This document shows, piece after piece, positions 6,644-15,224 of a stretch of DNA of 64,000 nucleotides. The stretch lies in NCBI GenBank assembly GCA_015061285.1, contig SUWW01000002.1, positions 1 to 64,000 of the forward strand, given 5' to 3'. Numbering within the stretch: the stretch's first letter is position 1; each line of letters opens with the position of its first letter. A program made the position numbers and the translations under genes. Below the pieces are notes generated by a model, which made no database searches, was not told the DNA's origin, and saw only the letters and a program-made list of their open reading frames with translations. Origin of the DNA: Bacteroidales bacterium. GTDB taxonomy: Bacteria; Bacteroidota; Bacteroidia; Bacteroidales; Marinilabiliaceae.

Positions 6644-9250
6644 ATGAAACAAACTATTCTGTTGATATTCAGCTTTATAACCATAGTGGGTGTAGCACAA
6701 AATTGGCGTTATGTAGATCCACGTATTGGTTCGGTGGGCGTAGGACGCACGTTCCCTGGTCCGTGCATGCCGTTTGGAATGGTAAAGCCCGGTCCCGACT
6801 GCGGTGTACTTCCAAATGCAGGCTGGGCTCCCATGCCAGAACCTATCATCGGCTTCTCGCAGACTCACGTCAGTGGCACTGGTGGCGGTCAGAAATACGG
6901 CAACATACTTATTCAACCCATAATAGATAAAAATGCCGATAGGGCGGAGCGTCGTAAGAATGAAAGCATATCGCTTGGCTACTATGCCACGACGTTCGAG
7001 AATAATATCCGCACCGAAATAACCACTTCGGAGCGTTGCGCGCATTACCGCATACACTATCCCAAGAATCCTCAGCTTTTTATCGATGCATCGCATTTCT
7101 TGGGTAAGGACTCTGTGCCCGATTTGCGTGAGCGTCAGCAATTGGTGGGCGCAGAAACCGAGGTTGTCAACAATCACGAGGTGCGCGGCTTCTGTCGCGT
7201 GCGTGGCGGCTGGAACAATGGCGATGCCTACACCGTATATTTTACTCTGCAGACCGATGTGCCGTTTACGTACAATAGCGACGAAGCCACGGCTACGCTG
7301 CAGTTTGTCGACACGCTTGTCAACGTGAAAGTTGGTATTTCGTATGTCAGTGCATTGCAAGCGCGCAAAAATATCGATTCTTGCGGTTTCGACGAACAAC
7401 TGAGCCGTTTGCATGAGGCTTGGGAACAGCAGCTCTGTAAGATAAATATTGATGGCACGGAACAGCAAAAACGCATGTTCTACACAGGTCTCTATCATAC
7501 TATGATTATGCCTATTGACAAAACAGGCGAGAACCCCAAATGGATTGACACGCCATACTACGACGACTATTACGCTATTTGGGATACTTACCGCACATCG
7601 TCGCCGCTAATTACCTTGCTCGATCCTCAGCGCGAGGCGGCCATAGTCAATTCGCTACTAAATATTTACCGACGCGAAGGCTATCTGCCCGATGCTCGTA
7701 GTGGCGATAGCAACGGACGTACGCAAGGCGGCTCGAATGCCGAAGTTGTCATTGCCGATGCATACGTAAAAGGTGTAGATGGTATTGATTACGAATTGGC
7801 TTTGGAGGCAATGTTGAAGGATGGTGAGCAAGACCCAGGTGCCGACCACGAACGTCATGGACGTGGAGGACTCGATATATATAAACAGTTAGGTTACATA
7901 CCTTACGGCATCGACCGCGCTGGCAACCGCACTGTGGAATATGCATTCAACGACTATTGCATAGCGCAAGTGGCTAAAGGTCTTGGCTATGACGATGTTG
8001 CCGATAAATATTTACGCCGAAGCTGCAATTGGCGCAACCTTTGGCGCACCGACTACGAGTACGATGGTATGCACGGATTCATCATGCCGCGCGATGCCCA
8101 AGGCCATTGGCTCGACGATGTAACGTGGGGAAAGGGCGAAGAACTATTCCGGGGCGTGAAGCATACCATTCCATATACGCCAGTTACTAAGGTTGCGCCT
8201 TGGTACGTACCTTGGTGGGCTACGTTCTTCTACGAGGCTACTAGCGAGGAGTATTCGCTAAGCATTCCGCACGATGTGGAGGGTTTGATAGAGGCTTGCG
8301 GCGGCGCTGAGGCCTTCAAGCAGCGTCTTGACCTATTCTTTGCCAAGGGCTACTACAACGTACAGAACGAACCGTCGTTTCTCTCGCCTTGTCTCTACCA
8401 TTGGATTGGGCGTCCTGACCTGAGTACGGCTCGTGTTCACCAAATCATCAACGACCACTATACCGACCAACCCGACGGTCTGCCTGGCAACGACGATTCG
8501 GGTGCTATGTCGAGTTGGTTGGCTTTCCACATGATGGGTCTCTATCCTAATGCTGGTATGGATTACTACCTGTTGAACGTTCCGCTGCTCAAGGCCTACA
8601 CCATAAATCTGTCGAATGGTAAGCAGCTACACGTGAGCAAGAAGGGACGCGGTAATGGCTACAAAAAGGCTCTCTTCAATGGCAAAGAACTTGCCAATGC
8701 GCGCATCACACATGCCCAACTGATGGAGGGCGGCGAACTCCTTTTCGAAACTACTACTACACCGCCTGTGCCTATGCGTCCAAATGCCGCAGCAAAAAAA
8801 GCGTTGACTTCGGCGTTGGCAACCAACATGGCGAGCACTATTTCGTTTACACTCAATCGACAATTCCGCACATGGCCTTTCGCATATCAATGGCAAGGCG
8901 ATACGCTCGTTGTGCAGTGCAAACAGACGCTCTATATGATTCCTCGCCAACAAGTTGAGACATCTGATGTGTTCTGTTGGCTCAATCCGCAAGTAGACGG
9001 CACTGTGCACCACAATGCCGAGGGTACGTTCTGCTTCATCTCGCGCCGTGCATTCAATGAGTTGCAGCAGAACGGTCAATTTGATTACGAAGGCATCACG
9101 TGGCGCGTTGTGGACGAAACGAGCGAAAGCATACACGTGCGCGCTAAGAACAGCAAAATGGAGATGTGGATTTCAAAAGTCCACGACCTGCCATTAGTAC
9201 TTGAAATGCGCCACTGCCCATTGGGCATCGATTGGCGGATGAATAAGTGA
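6644..9250 (+). CDS. GH92 exo-alpha-mannosidase, secreted
   Basis: An 868-aa glycoside hydrolase family 92 enzyme, a Ca2+-dependent inverting alpha-mannosidase acting on N-glycan or yeast-mannan side chains. The signal peptide is residues 1-18 (LLIFSFITIVGVAQ), pointing to the periplasm or surface. The beta-sandwich domain (about 20-260) starts with YVDPRIGSVGVGRTFPG. The catalytic barrel includes IWDTYRTSSPL, DSNGRTQGGSNAE, NEPSF (Glu576, the expected general acid) and GNDDSGAMSSW (615-625, the Asp pair expected to act as base). It is longer than the usual 730-760 aa: residues about 715-868 form an extra C-terminal region, ending with a cysteine/tryptophan-rich strand set that I do not recognise. 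The next gene starts 28 bp later. Confidence 0.93.
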   Translation: MKQTILLIFSFITIVGVAQNWRYVDPRIGSVGVGRTFPGPCMPFGMVKPGPDCGVLPNAGWAPMPEPIIGFSQTHVSGTGGGQKYGNILIQPIIDKNADRAERRKNESISLGYYATTFENNIRTEITTSERCAHYRIHYPKNPQLFIDASHFLGKDSVPDLRERQQLVGAETEVVNNHEVRGFCRVRGGWNNGDAYTVYFTLQTDVPFTYNSDEATATLQFVDTLVNVKVGISYVSALQARKNIDSCGFDEQLSRLHEAWEQQLCKINIDGTEQQKRMFYTGLYHTMIMPIDKTGENPKWIDTPYYDDYYAIWDTYRTSSPLITLLDPQREAAIVNSLLNIYRREGYLPDARSGDSNGRTQGGSNAEVVIADAYVKGVDGIDYELALEAMLKDGEQDPGADHERHGRGGLDIYKQLGYIPYGIDRAGNRTVEYAFNDYCIAQVAKGLGYDDVADKYLRRSCNWRNLWRTDYEYDGMHGFIMPRDAQGHWLDDVTWGKGEELFRGVKHTIPYTPVTKVAPWYVPWWATFFYEATSEEYSLSIPHDVEGLIEACGGAEAFKQRLDLFFAKGYYNVQNEPSFLSPCLYHWIGRPDLSTARVHQIINDHYTDQPDGLPGNDDSGAMSSWLAFHMMGLYPNAGMDYYLLNVPLLKAYTINLSNGKQLHVSKKGRGNGYKKALFNGKELANARITHAQLMEGGELLFETTTTPPVPMRPNAAAKKALTSALATNMASTISFTLNRQFRTWPFAYQWQGDTLVVQCKQTLYMIPRQQVETSDVFCWLNPQVDGTVHHNAEGTFCFISRRAFNELQQNGQFDYEGITWRVVDETSESIHVRAKNSKMEMWISKVHDLPLVLEMRHCPLGIDWRMNK

Positions 9251-9278
9251 TTGATAATTAATTATTGTAATAGTAATC

Positions 9279-10124
9279 ATGAAAAAAGTGCTCCTTATAA
9301 TTATTGGCACTCTGTCAACCATTTATTCAATGGCGGCATTACGAATCGATAGTGTCACTATTAATATTATCGATACAATCAATAATAAAATCATAGAGCA
9401 ATTGGTTAGCCCAGATAATTATCACTTGTATGACCTCGGAGATGATTACAATGGACCCGATAGTTTGTATATAGAGCTTGATTATACTCGTTTGCAGACA
9501 CCCAAAGTTAGATGTAAGAGTGTTGACGATTTCAAGAGCTTGGTTGATACTCCTTATGTTTATAATGGCATTTGGACGAGTTGCGATGTGAACGAAGATG
9601 GTTTAACCGATTATTTACTAAATGTAAAAGGAACAGATCCAAGCAATTGGGAACCATACCAATTCAATGAAGATTCTTTGGTCGACAGAAACAAGAGAGG
9701 TTTTATATTGGTGATAAATAGAGGTGATTATTTCGAGACAGATATTAGAAACTATGATTGTTTTCCTTCTGAAAATGAAGATGGAGGGTCTTCTTTCCCT
9801 CCTGAATTAATCATAGAAACAAATAATAAATCATTAACTATTAATTATGAGAGGGAAGTCTTCGGCTCATGGGCATATGAGTTTATTTATAAAAAAGACA
9901 ATTACGTATTGACAAGCTATTCACGTAGCATGTACCGTTGGGGCTTTTTTGTGAAATCTCAGCATTTTGATTTTGTCAATCATAAATTGAAAGTATACAA
10001 ATTGCAACGTAATAGTAATATGGAAGATCGAAAAGAAGAGAGCGATGACCAATATATGACGATATACTATAGCTATTATAAAATCAAACCTATTATGATA
10101 ACTGATATTGTAAATATAGATTGA
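9279..10124 (+). CDS. Hypothetical secreted protein
   Basis: A 281-aa protein with a signal peptide (MKKVLLIIIGTLSTIYSMAA). The mature part is acidic and beta-rich. It contains CDVNEDGLTDYLLNVKG at about residues 104-120, like a calcium-binding FG-GAP/EF-type DxDGxxD loop, and aromatic-rich strands near the end (YMTIYYSYYKIK). Base composition is clearly more AT-rich than the GH92 gene just upstream. It may be co-transcribed with GH92. Function unknown. Confidence 0.7.
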   Translation: MKKVLLIIIGTLSTIYSMAALRIDSVTINIIDTINNKIIEQLVSPDNYHLYDLGDDYNGPDSLYIELDYTRLQTPKVRCKSVDDFKSLVDTPYVYNGIWTSCDVNEDGLTDYLLNVKGTDPSNWEPYQFNEDSLVDRNKRGFILVINRGDYFETDIRNYDCFPSENEDGGSSFPPELIIETNNKSLTINYEREVFGSWAYEFIYKKDNYVLTSYSRSMYRWGFFVKSQHFDFVNHKLKVYKLQRNSNMEDRKEESDDQYMTIYYSYYKIKPIMITDIVNID

Positions 10125-10208
10125 GTTAGGCAAACGTCCAAGAGGCTACGTCGCAGCTAAAATCTTCGTTCTTTACTATAAATTTGGCCTACACAAAAAC
10201 GTATAAAT

Positions 10209-10583
10209 ATGAAACAGAAACGGACTACTCCTGAGTTTATTACAGAACTTCAACCGAATGAAATTTTTGTTTTTGGTAGCAATTTGGAAGGTATGCATGG
10301 TGGAGGTGCAGCGCGCATAGCATGCAGTAAGTTTGGCGCTATAATGGGGCAGGGTGTAGGTCTGCAAGGTCAGAGCTATGCCATACCTACTATGCAAGGC
10401 GGCGTGGAGACTATCTGTCCCTATGTAGACGATTTCATCGCCTTTGCCAAGCAGCACCCTGAACTCACATTTCTCGTTACTCGCATAGGTTGCGGAATTG
10501 CTGGCTTTAGAGACGAAGAAATAGCACCACTCTTCGAGCAAGCTCATAATATTGATAATATAGTGTTGCCACCAAACTGGTAA
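10209..10583 (+). CDS. Small macro-domain-like protein (A1S_2505/phage-type)
   Basis: A 124-aa protein with the signature EIFVFGSNLEGMHGGGAARI, then GVGLQGQSYAIPT and VTRIGCGIAGF. This is the pattern of the small proteins annotated as A1S_2505-type phage proteins, which resemble macro domains: a Gly-rich loop after a beta strand and a second G-x-G-x-A-G loop. ADP-ribose binding is an inference from that resemblance. A -7-like box TAAATTTG (10179-10186) lies 22 bp before the start. The next gene (SDR) follows after 41 bp. Confidence 0.7.
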   Translation: MKQKRTTPEFITELQPNEIFVFGSNLEGMHGGGAARIACSKFGAIMGQGVGLQGQSYAIPTMQGGVETICPYVDDFIAFAKQHPELTFLVTRIGCGIAGFRDEEIAPLFEQAHNIDNIVLPPNW

Positions 10584-10624
10584 ACACTAAACATAAAACT
10601 TATTAGCTAACAACTTATAACTCA

Positions 10625-11380
10625 ATGAACAAAATAGTACTTATAACAGGCGCCACGAGCGGCATCGGACTAGCATGTGCCAAAAAATTTGCAGCCAATG
10701 GCGATAAACTAATTCTCACTGGTCGCAATGCGCAACGCTTAGCGGAAATCTGTAGCGAGCTGAAGGCTCTTGGCACACAAGTGTTTACGCTCATCTTCGA
10801 CGTTAGAGATAAGGATGCTGCCCAAAAGAGCATCGAACAGTTGCCGGCGGAGTGGCAAAACATCGACGTGTTGGTCAATAATGCTGGACTTGCGCTTGGC
10901 TTGGAGCCTGAGTATGAAGGCAGCTTCGACGATTGGGAAACGATGATCGACACCAACATCAAAGGTTTGCTAACTATGACGCGCCTTGTTGTTCCGGGCA
11001 TGGTGGCGCGCAATAGTGGTCATATTATAAATATTGGCTCTGTGGCTGGCGATGCTGCATACGCCGGTGGTAACGTCTATTGCGCTACAAAAGCCGCTGT
11101 TAAGGCCTTGTCGGACGGTCTGCGTATCGATGTGGCTAACACCGCTATCCGCGTAACTAACTTGAAACCAGGACTTGTGGAGACCAACTTTAGCAACGTC
11201 CGTTTCCATGGCGACAACGATCGCGCTGCCAACGTCTACAAAGGCATCAAACCTCTCACTGGCGACGATATTGCCGATGTGGCTGTCTATGCTTCCAATG
11301 CTCCTGCTCACGTGCAAATAGCCGAAGTGCTTATTCTGGCTACTCATCAAGCAAGCGGCAGTGTGATTGTTCGTAATTAA
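10625..11380 (+). CDS. ydfG: YdfG-type short-chain dehydrogenase
   Basis: A 251-aa classical SDR. The NADP-binding motif is TGATSGIG (residues 8-15), NNAG is at about 86-89, and the catalytic set is Ser (NIGSVAGD), Tyr and Lys (YCATKAAVKAL). Sequence around GLALGLEPEYEGSFDDWETM and DTNIKGLLTMTRLVVPGM is characteristic of YdfG, an NADP+-dependent oxidoreductase of serine, allo-threonine and 3-hydroxy acids (3-hydroxypropionate in E. coli). Cytoplasmic. It sits between a macro-like protein and the rhodanese lipoprotein (22 bp to the next start). Confidence 0.9.
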   Translation: MNKIVLITGATSGIGLACAKKFAANGDKLILTGRNAQRLAEICSELKALGTQVFTLIFDVRDKDAAQKSIEQLPAEWQNIDVLVNNAGLALGLEPEYEGSFDDWETMIDTNIKGLLTMTRLVVPGMVARNSGHIINIGSVAGDAAYAGGNVYCATKAAVKALSDGLRIDVANTAIRVTNLKPGLVETNFSNVRFHGDNDRAANVYKGIKPLTGDDIADVAVYASNAPAHVQIAEVLILATHQASGSVIVRN

Positions 11381-11402
11381 CTTCCAATAATTATTTGTAT
11401 TT

Positions 11403-12455
11403 ATGAAAAATCTTTATGCGTGTGTGTTGTTTGCGCTTGGCTTAATCTCTTGTAATCAACAGAATTATGCCGATGCCGATGCTAAAAGTTTTGCAGAACT
11501 GATTGATACTGCTAATGTCGTTCTGCTCGATGTGCGTACGCCATCCGAGTTCGCCGAAGGTCATATTGCTGGTGCAATAAATATAGATCAGGCCAGCGAC
11601 GATTTTATTGATAAGGTGAAGGCAAATATACCTATCGATAAGCATCTGGCCGTTTATTGTAAAGCAGGCGTTCGTTCTGCAAGATCATCAAAACGTCTTG
11701 CCGATCAAGGCTACGAATGCACTAATCTTTTGGGCGGTATCATATCGTGGAAAGAGTCGGGCCGACCTGTAATTGTTGGCAATTACGAGGTTGATACTTT
11801 TACTTCATCGAGTGGGAAAACGCTAAAATTCTATGCTCTTATGCATTCGTGCATACGTATACAATACGACAGCTTAGAGATTGAGATAGATCCAGTTGCA
11901 CAGCTTGGCAATCGCGTTGTGGACTACTCTGCAATGCCGCAAGCCGACTACATCTTTGTTACCCACGAACATGGCGACCACTACGACGCTGCATCTATTG
12001 AAAAGCTATCTAAAGATTCTACGCAACTTATTACAAATCAGCGTTGTGCCGATATGTATGGCAGTGGAATCGCGATGAACAATGGAGACAAGTTGCAACT
12101 TGCAAACTACTTTGCAGTTGAGGCTGTTCCTGCATACAACACCACCGAGAGCAGAGAAATGTTTCATCCCAAAGGTCGTGACAATGGCTACATTCTCACT
12201 ATCGACAGTGTGCGTATATACATTGCTGGCGACACAGAAGATATTCCCGAAATGGAGTCTATAAAAAACATCGATATTGCGTTCTTGCCTTGCAATCAGC
12301 CATATACAATGACTCCAAAACAATTGGTGAATGCTGCAAAAATCATCAAACCTAAAGTTCTCTTCCCATATCATTATGGTCAGACGAATGTGAGCGAGAT
12401 TCCTTCACTTCTTCAATCGGAAAATATCGATGTTAGAATACGTCACTACGAATAG
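11403..12455 (+). CDS. Rhodanese / metallo-beta-lactamase fusion lipoprotein
   Basis: A 350-aa two-domain lipoprotein. The lipobox is LISC (Cys17). Residues 25-125 are a rhodanese domain (LLDVRTPSEFAEGHIAGAIN) with catalytic Cys86 in the loop CKAGVRS. Residues about 140-350 are a UlaG-like metallo-beta-lactamase domain with metal motif THEHGDHYDA (His188, His190, Asp192, His193), an AGDTED Asp ligand and a final HYG (FPYHYGQTN) His. Each domain keeps its active residues, so the protein may move sulfur and hydrolyse an ester or thioester outside the inner membrane. Rhodanese/MBL combinations are known in persulfide dioxygenases, but those have a different MBL type and the opposite domain order. 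The substrate is unknown. Confidence 0.9.
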   Translation: MKNLYACVLFALGLISCNQQNYADADAKSFAELIDTANVVLLDVRTPSEFAEGHIAGAINIDQASDDFIDKVKANIPIDKHLAVYCKAGVRSARSSKRLADQGYECTNLLGGIISWKESGRPVIVGNYEVDTFTSSSGKTLKFYALMHSCIRIQYDSLEIEIDPVAQLGNRVVDYSAMPQADYIFVTHEHGDHYDAASIEKLSKDSTQLITNQRCADMYGSGIAMNNGDKLQLANYFAVEAVPAYNTTESREMFHPKGRDNGYILTIDSVRIYIAGDTEDIPEMESIKNIDIAFLPCNQPYTMTPKQLVNAAKIIKPKVLFPYHYGQTNVSEIPSLLQSENIDVRIRHYE

Positions 12456-12503
12456 TTATAACCATAGAAACACAAAAATCACAGAATAGAATAACTATAT
12501 AGT

Positions 12504-12563
12504 AACTACGAAAAACACTAAACGAACGAAATGGTTTTCGCGATTTTTGTGTTTTTCGTAGTT
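12504..12563. repeat. 15-bp inverted repeat, intergenic hairpin
   Basis: AACTACGAAAAACAC (12504-12518) and its exact reverse complement (12549-12563) are separated by 30 nt. It lies between the rhodanese lipoprotein and the next secreted protein. It resembles the short 'ACGAAAAACAC' palindromic repeats often found between Bacteroidota genes and could act as a processing or termination hairpin. Confidence 0.65.
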
Positions 12564-12617
12564 TTAGTTTTCAATTGTCAATTTCCTATATTTATAAGTT
12601 GTATACATACAAATAAT

Positions 12618-13466
12618 ATGAAAGAACTAATCATACTCATTTGCACACTAACGTTTGCTCATTGCGCCTTTGCTACAGGACAATCTGGCGATATTATTTA
12701 TATCAATGGAGAAGAATGGCATCTGCTTGGAAAACCTATAGATGACAAAGAAAAACTATCGAAAAACCTTGCAGAAGCATTGCCAAAAAACGTGCTCGTA
12801 ATAACTTCAAATTGGAGTCGATACACTGCCTATTGGAGCGTAGCTAATGAACGTCTGCAACTCGACAGCATCATTTGCCAATTGTACAACGAAGAGGCAA
12901 GAGAAGCCTATACGCATCGTATACCTATTAACGATATGCAGCGCATATTCAAAAAGTATTACGAGGGCAGCACGATTGTGGCTTCGTGGCTTTCGGGCAA
13001 CATAAGAGCAGCTAAAGGCGATGTGTTGCTATACGAGCACATGGGCTTTAGGCGCAATCATGAGTATGAACAAATTCTGACTATAAAAAATGGCCGTTTG
13101 ACAAAGCAACAATCTTTTCGTAATCATATAGTTAGTAAAGGGTTTATCCCTGATAGTCTTCCAGACCCTAAAAAGATTTTCAAATTAGACATCGAATCCG
13201 ATCCCGACTTTGCCGAATTGGATAAGGTGTTTTTTCACGTCGATCATGTGCGTCTCGACTCGCTTGGCAATATGCTCGACTGCAATGTGAAAGCCGAAAT
13301 GTGGAACGATAGGTATAAACTCATCATCAAGAAATACTGCGAAAAAGTGAAAACTATTTTGCTAAAAATGCACCCATGGCAGACCTATTTTATCAATGGC
13401 GAATACGTACTAAAATATAAGCACGGCTTCGGCTTCATGTACAGACTTCGTGATAAGAAGAAATGA
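12618..13466 (+). CDS. Hypothetical secreted protein
   Basis: A 282-aa protein with a signal peptide (MKELIILICTLTFAHCAFA). It starts its mature part with GQSGDIIYINGEEWHLLGKP, an opening I associate with uncharacterised Bacteroidales secreted proteins, and is rich in Trp and Tyr. The start at ATG 12618 is chosen because the longer frame would begin inside the inverted repeat. No catalytic motif is seen. Function unknown. Confidence 0.72.
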   Translation: MKELIILICTLTFAHCAFATGQSGDIIYINGEEWHLLGKPIDDKEKLSKNLAEALPKNVLVITSNWSRYTAYWSVANERLQLDSIICQLYNEEAREAYTHRIPINDMQRIFKKYYEGSTIVASWLSGNIRAAKGDVLLYEHMGFRRNHEYEQILTIKNGRLTKQQSFRNHIVSKGFIPDSLPDPKKIFKLDIESDPDFAELDKVFFHVDHVRLDSLGNMLDCNVKAEMWNDRYKLIIKKYCEKVKTILLKMHPWQTYFINGEYVLKYKHGFGFMYRLRDKKK

Positions 13467-13499
13467 GGTGAGTATCAATTGATTATAAATATAAATACT

Positions 13500-14171
13500 A
13501 TGGAAATAAAGAACACAATCAAAAAACTTCAAAAAGAAGCTGAATACTTTCTAAAACACGCAAAACTTATAGTGAATGGAATAGAGATTCTACCTAAAGA
13601 AATAGAAGTGTATTATTTCAAAGAGGGCGAGTTTGAGGATAAGTCGGTTCATAGAAACGAATTGCAAAAGAATAATAAGAACCATTTTTATGTACATAGA
13701 AATGGAACTAAACAAACGAATTCATACAAAGGTGGAACTCGTGGTGGTTTAGATTTCGTCGTTAGTGATGACGTAAATGTTTTTCATTCCTATTTGATAA
13801 GAAGTGCTGTTGTTAATGGTAAATCTTATGTAGGTCCGAACAACGTACTGAAAAGTATCAAAGAAGCAAGCGGATTATCATTAGAAGAATTAGAAAAAGC
13901 ATCTATAAAGCTCGATACTAATAAAACCGCTTCTGACGTTCTGTTTTCGAGCAGAATAAATATTCCTAACAAAGCCGAAGAATTTCAAGATAAAAAGCTA
14001 AGAGCAGTGTTATGTGATGAATTGTTTCGAGACAATAAATACCCAGCTAAAGAAGAATTAATAAAAAGATTTTTGTTGTCTAAAATAGCGTCACATGAAA
14101 TGTCCCAAGAACAAGTTATAAACTACGCAAGAGAGAAATTGGGATATGTACCTTCTGTGCTAAAAAAATAG
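13500..14171 (+). CDS. Possible MPG-fold (3-methyladenine glycosylase-like) protein
   Basis: A 223-aa cytoplasmic protein. The middle (KEIEVYYFKEGEFEDKSVHR, FYVHRNGTKQTNSY, GTRGGLDFVVSD, YLIRSAVVNG, YVGPNNVLKSI) follows the pattern of the MPG/AAG-type DNA glycosylase fold: a strand ending E-x-Y, a conserved His, then 'GLD', 'LIR' and 'GP..V'. This is an inference from pattern memory only. It lacks the classical T-x-R-N motif and is Lys/Asn-rich compared with its neighbours. A strong terminator follows, so it ends the 6.6-14.2 kb run. Confident gene, uncertain function. Confidence 0.75.
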   Translation: MEIKNTIKKLQKEAEYFLKHAKLIVNGIEILPKEIEVYYFKEGEFEDKSVHRNELQKNNKNHFYVHRNGTKQTNSYKGGTRGGLDFVVSDDVNVFHSYLIRSAVVNGKSYVGPNNVLKSIKEASGLSLEELEKASIKLDTNKTASDVLFSSRINIPNKAEEFQDKKLRAVLCDELFRDNKYPAKEELIKRFLLSKIASHEMSQEQVINYAREKLGYVPSVLKK

Positions 14172-14193
14172 CAGAATATAGAAACAGCATCTC

Positions 14194-14240
14194 CACCGTC
14201 TACCTACAGAATATCGTCTGAAAGGTAGACGGTGTTTTTT
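14194..14240 (+). terminator. Rho-independent terminator
   Basis: A 12-bp perfect stem, CACCGTCTACCT / AGGTAGACGGTG, with a 17-nt loop and six T. It closes the transcript of the MPG-like gene. Confidence 0.9.
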
Positions 14241-14265
14241 ATGCCCAAACGTCAACCGAAAAGAA

Positions 14266-14277
14266 ATTTGCGCAAAT
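14266..14277. promoter_or_regulatory. 12-bp palindrome upstream of promoter (candidate operator)
   Basis: ATTTGCGCAAAT is a perfect palindrome that ends one base before the -33 element of the deiminase-operon promoter. The position suits a regulator site. The binding protein is unknown. Confidence 0.4.
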
Positions 14278-14278
14278 G

Positions 14279-14310
14279 TTTGAGCGGTTCAAAATAAGCG
14301 TGTATATTTG
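14279..14310 (+). promoter_or_regulatory. Bacteroidota sigma-ABfr promoter
   Basis: TTTG (14279-14282), a 20-bp spacer and TATATTTG (14303-14310) match the TTTG / TAnnTTTG consensus exactly. The box is 59 bp upstream of the deiminase start and drives the three-gene operon to 17371. Confidence 0.75.
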
Positions 14311-14369
14311 CCTTATAATCAAATAATTAATTATATATTTATGTGATTAATTATAAAAAGAATATAGCT

Positions 14370-15212
14370 ATGAATACAGACATGAGCACAAACAAAGTCT
14401 ATTTCTCGGCGCTATTGTCTGAGAGATGTCCGCTTCTGAACGGTTGCATAGTTGAAGCCTTGCAGAACTATGGAATCAAGTACGCCTACCTTTCGGGTAC
14501 CAAAGACATTTGGTGCCGCGACTTTATGCCTATTCAGTTGGATAAGAACCATTTCGTGTCGTATAGATACACGCCTAATTATTTGCAAACTAAAACCAAT
14601 ATTGATTATCAGACCAACATCGAAGATGTTTTCACTATTGACGATAAGCATTTGCAAAAAATCAAGGCTCATTGCACGGCAATGGATCTTGTGGTTGATG
14701 GTGGCAACGTGGTGAAATGTGGCGATAAAATAGTGATGACCGACAAGGTTTTCGTAGAAAACAAAGACAAACAACATGACGAAGTAGAGCGCATCCTACG
14801 CGAGACGTTTCAATGCGATGTTTTGTTTTTGCCTTGGGATAAAAGTGAACGTTACGGGCATAGCGATGGCATAGTTCACTACATCGGCGATGGGAAAATC
14901 TTGCTAACCAACTACGATGACTTTTCGATTAATTATTACAACAAATTTCGAAAGGTTTTAGACGAACATTTTGAGGTTATTACGTTGAAATACAAAGTGA
15001 AAGAGACGCATGAAGATAGTTGGGTTTATATCAACTACTTGCAGGTCGGAACCTTGGTGCTTGTCCCGCAATTGGGAATTGAGGAAGACGAGCAGGCGCT
15101 GGCGCAGATAAGCGAGGTAATGCCTAATTGCAAGGTAATTGGCATCCCTGCATTGAAGGCTATCAAGGACGGCGGCGCTCTCAATTGTATATCGTGGAAT
15201 GTAGAATTATAA
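14370..15212 (+). CDS. Agmatine/peptidylarginine deiminase-family protein
   Basis: A 280-aa member of the PAD/agmatine deiminase superfamily (guanidino-group hydrolases and transferases). Catalytic landmarks: TKDIWCRDFMPIQ (Asp51), LVVDGGNVVKC (Asp110), YGHSDGIVH (His164, Asp166) and the nucleophile Cys273 in DGGALNCISW. In agmatine deiminases the last motif is GGGxHCxT, so the His before Cys is Asn here, and the protein is shorter than the usual 340-370 aa. The substrate may thus differ from agmatine. The start at ATG 14370 follows a very good promoter. The Sel1 protein gene starts 12 bp later, implying co-expression. Confidence 0.85.
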   Translation: MNTDMSTNKVYFSALLSERCPLLNGCIVEALQNYGIKYAYLSGTKDIWCRDFMPIQLDKNHFVSYRYTPNYLQTKTNIDYQTNIEDVFTIDDKHLQKIKAHCTAMDLVVDGGNVVKCGDKIVMTDKVFVENKDKQHDEVERILRETFQCDVLFLPWDKSERYGHSDGIVHYIGDGKILLTNYDDFSINYYNKFRKVLDEHFEVITLKYKVKETHEDSWVYINYLQVGTLVLVPQLGIEEDEQALAQISEVMPNCKVIGIPALKAIKDGGALNCISWNVEL

Positions 15213-15224
15213 AAAGATAGAGAA

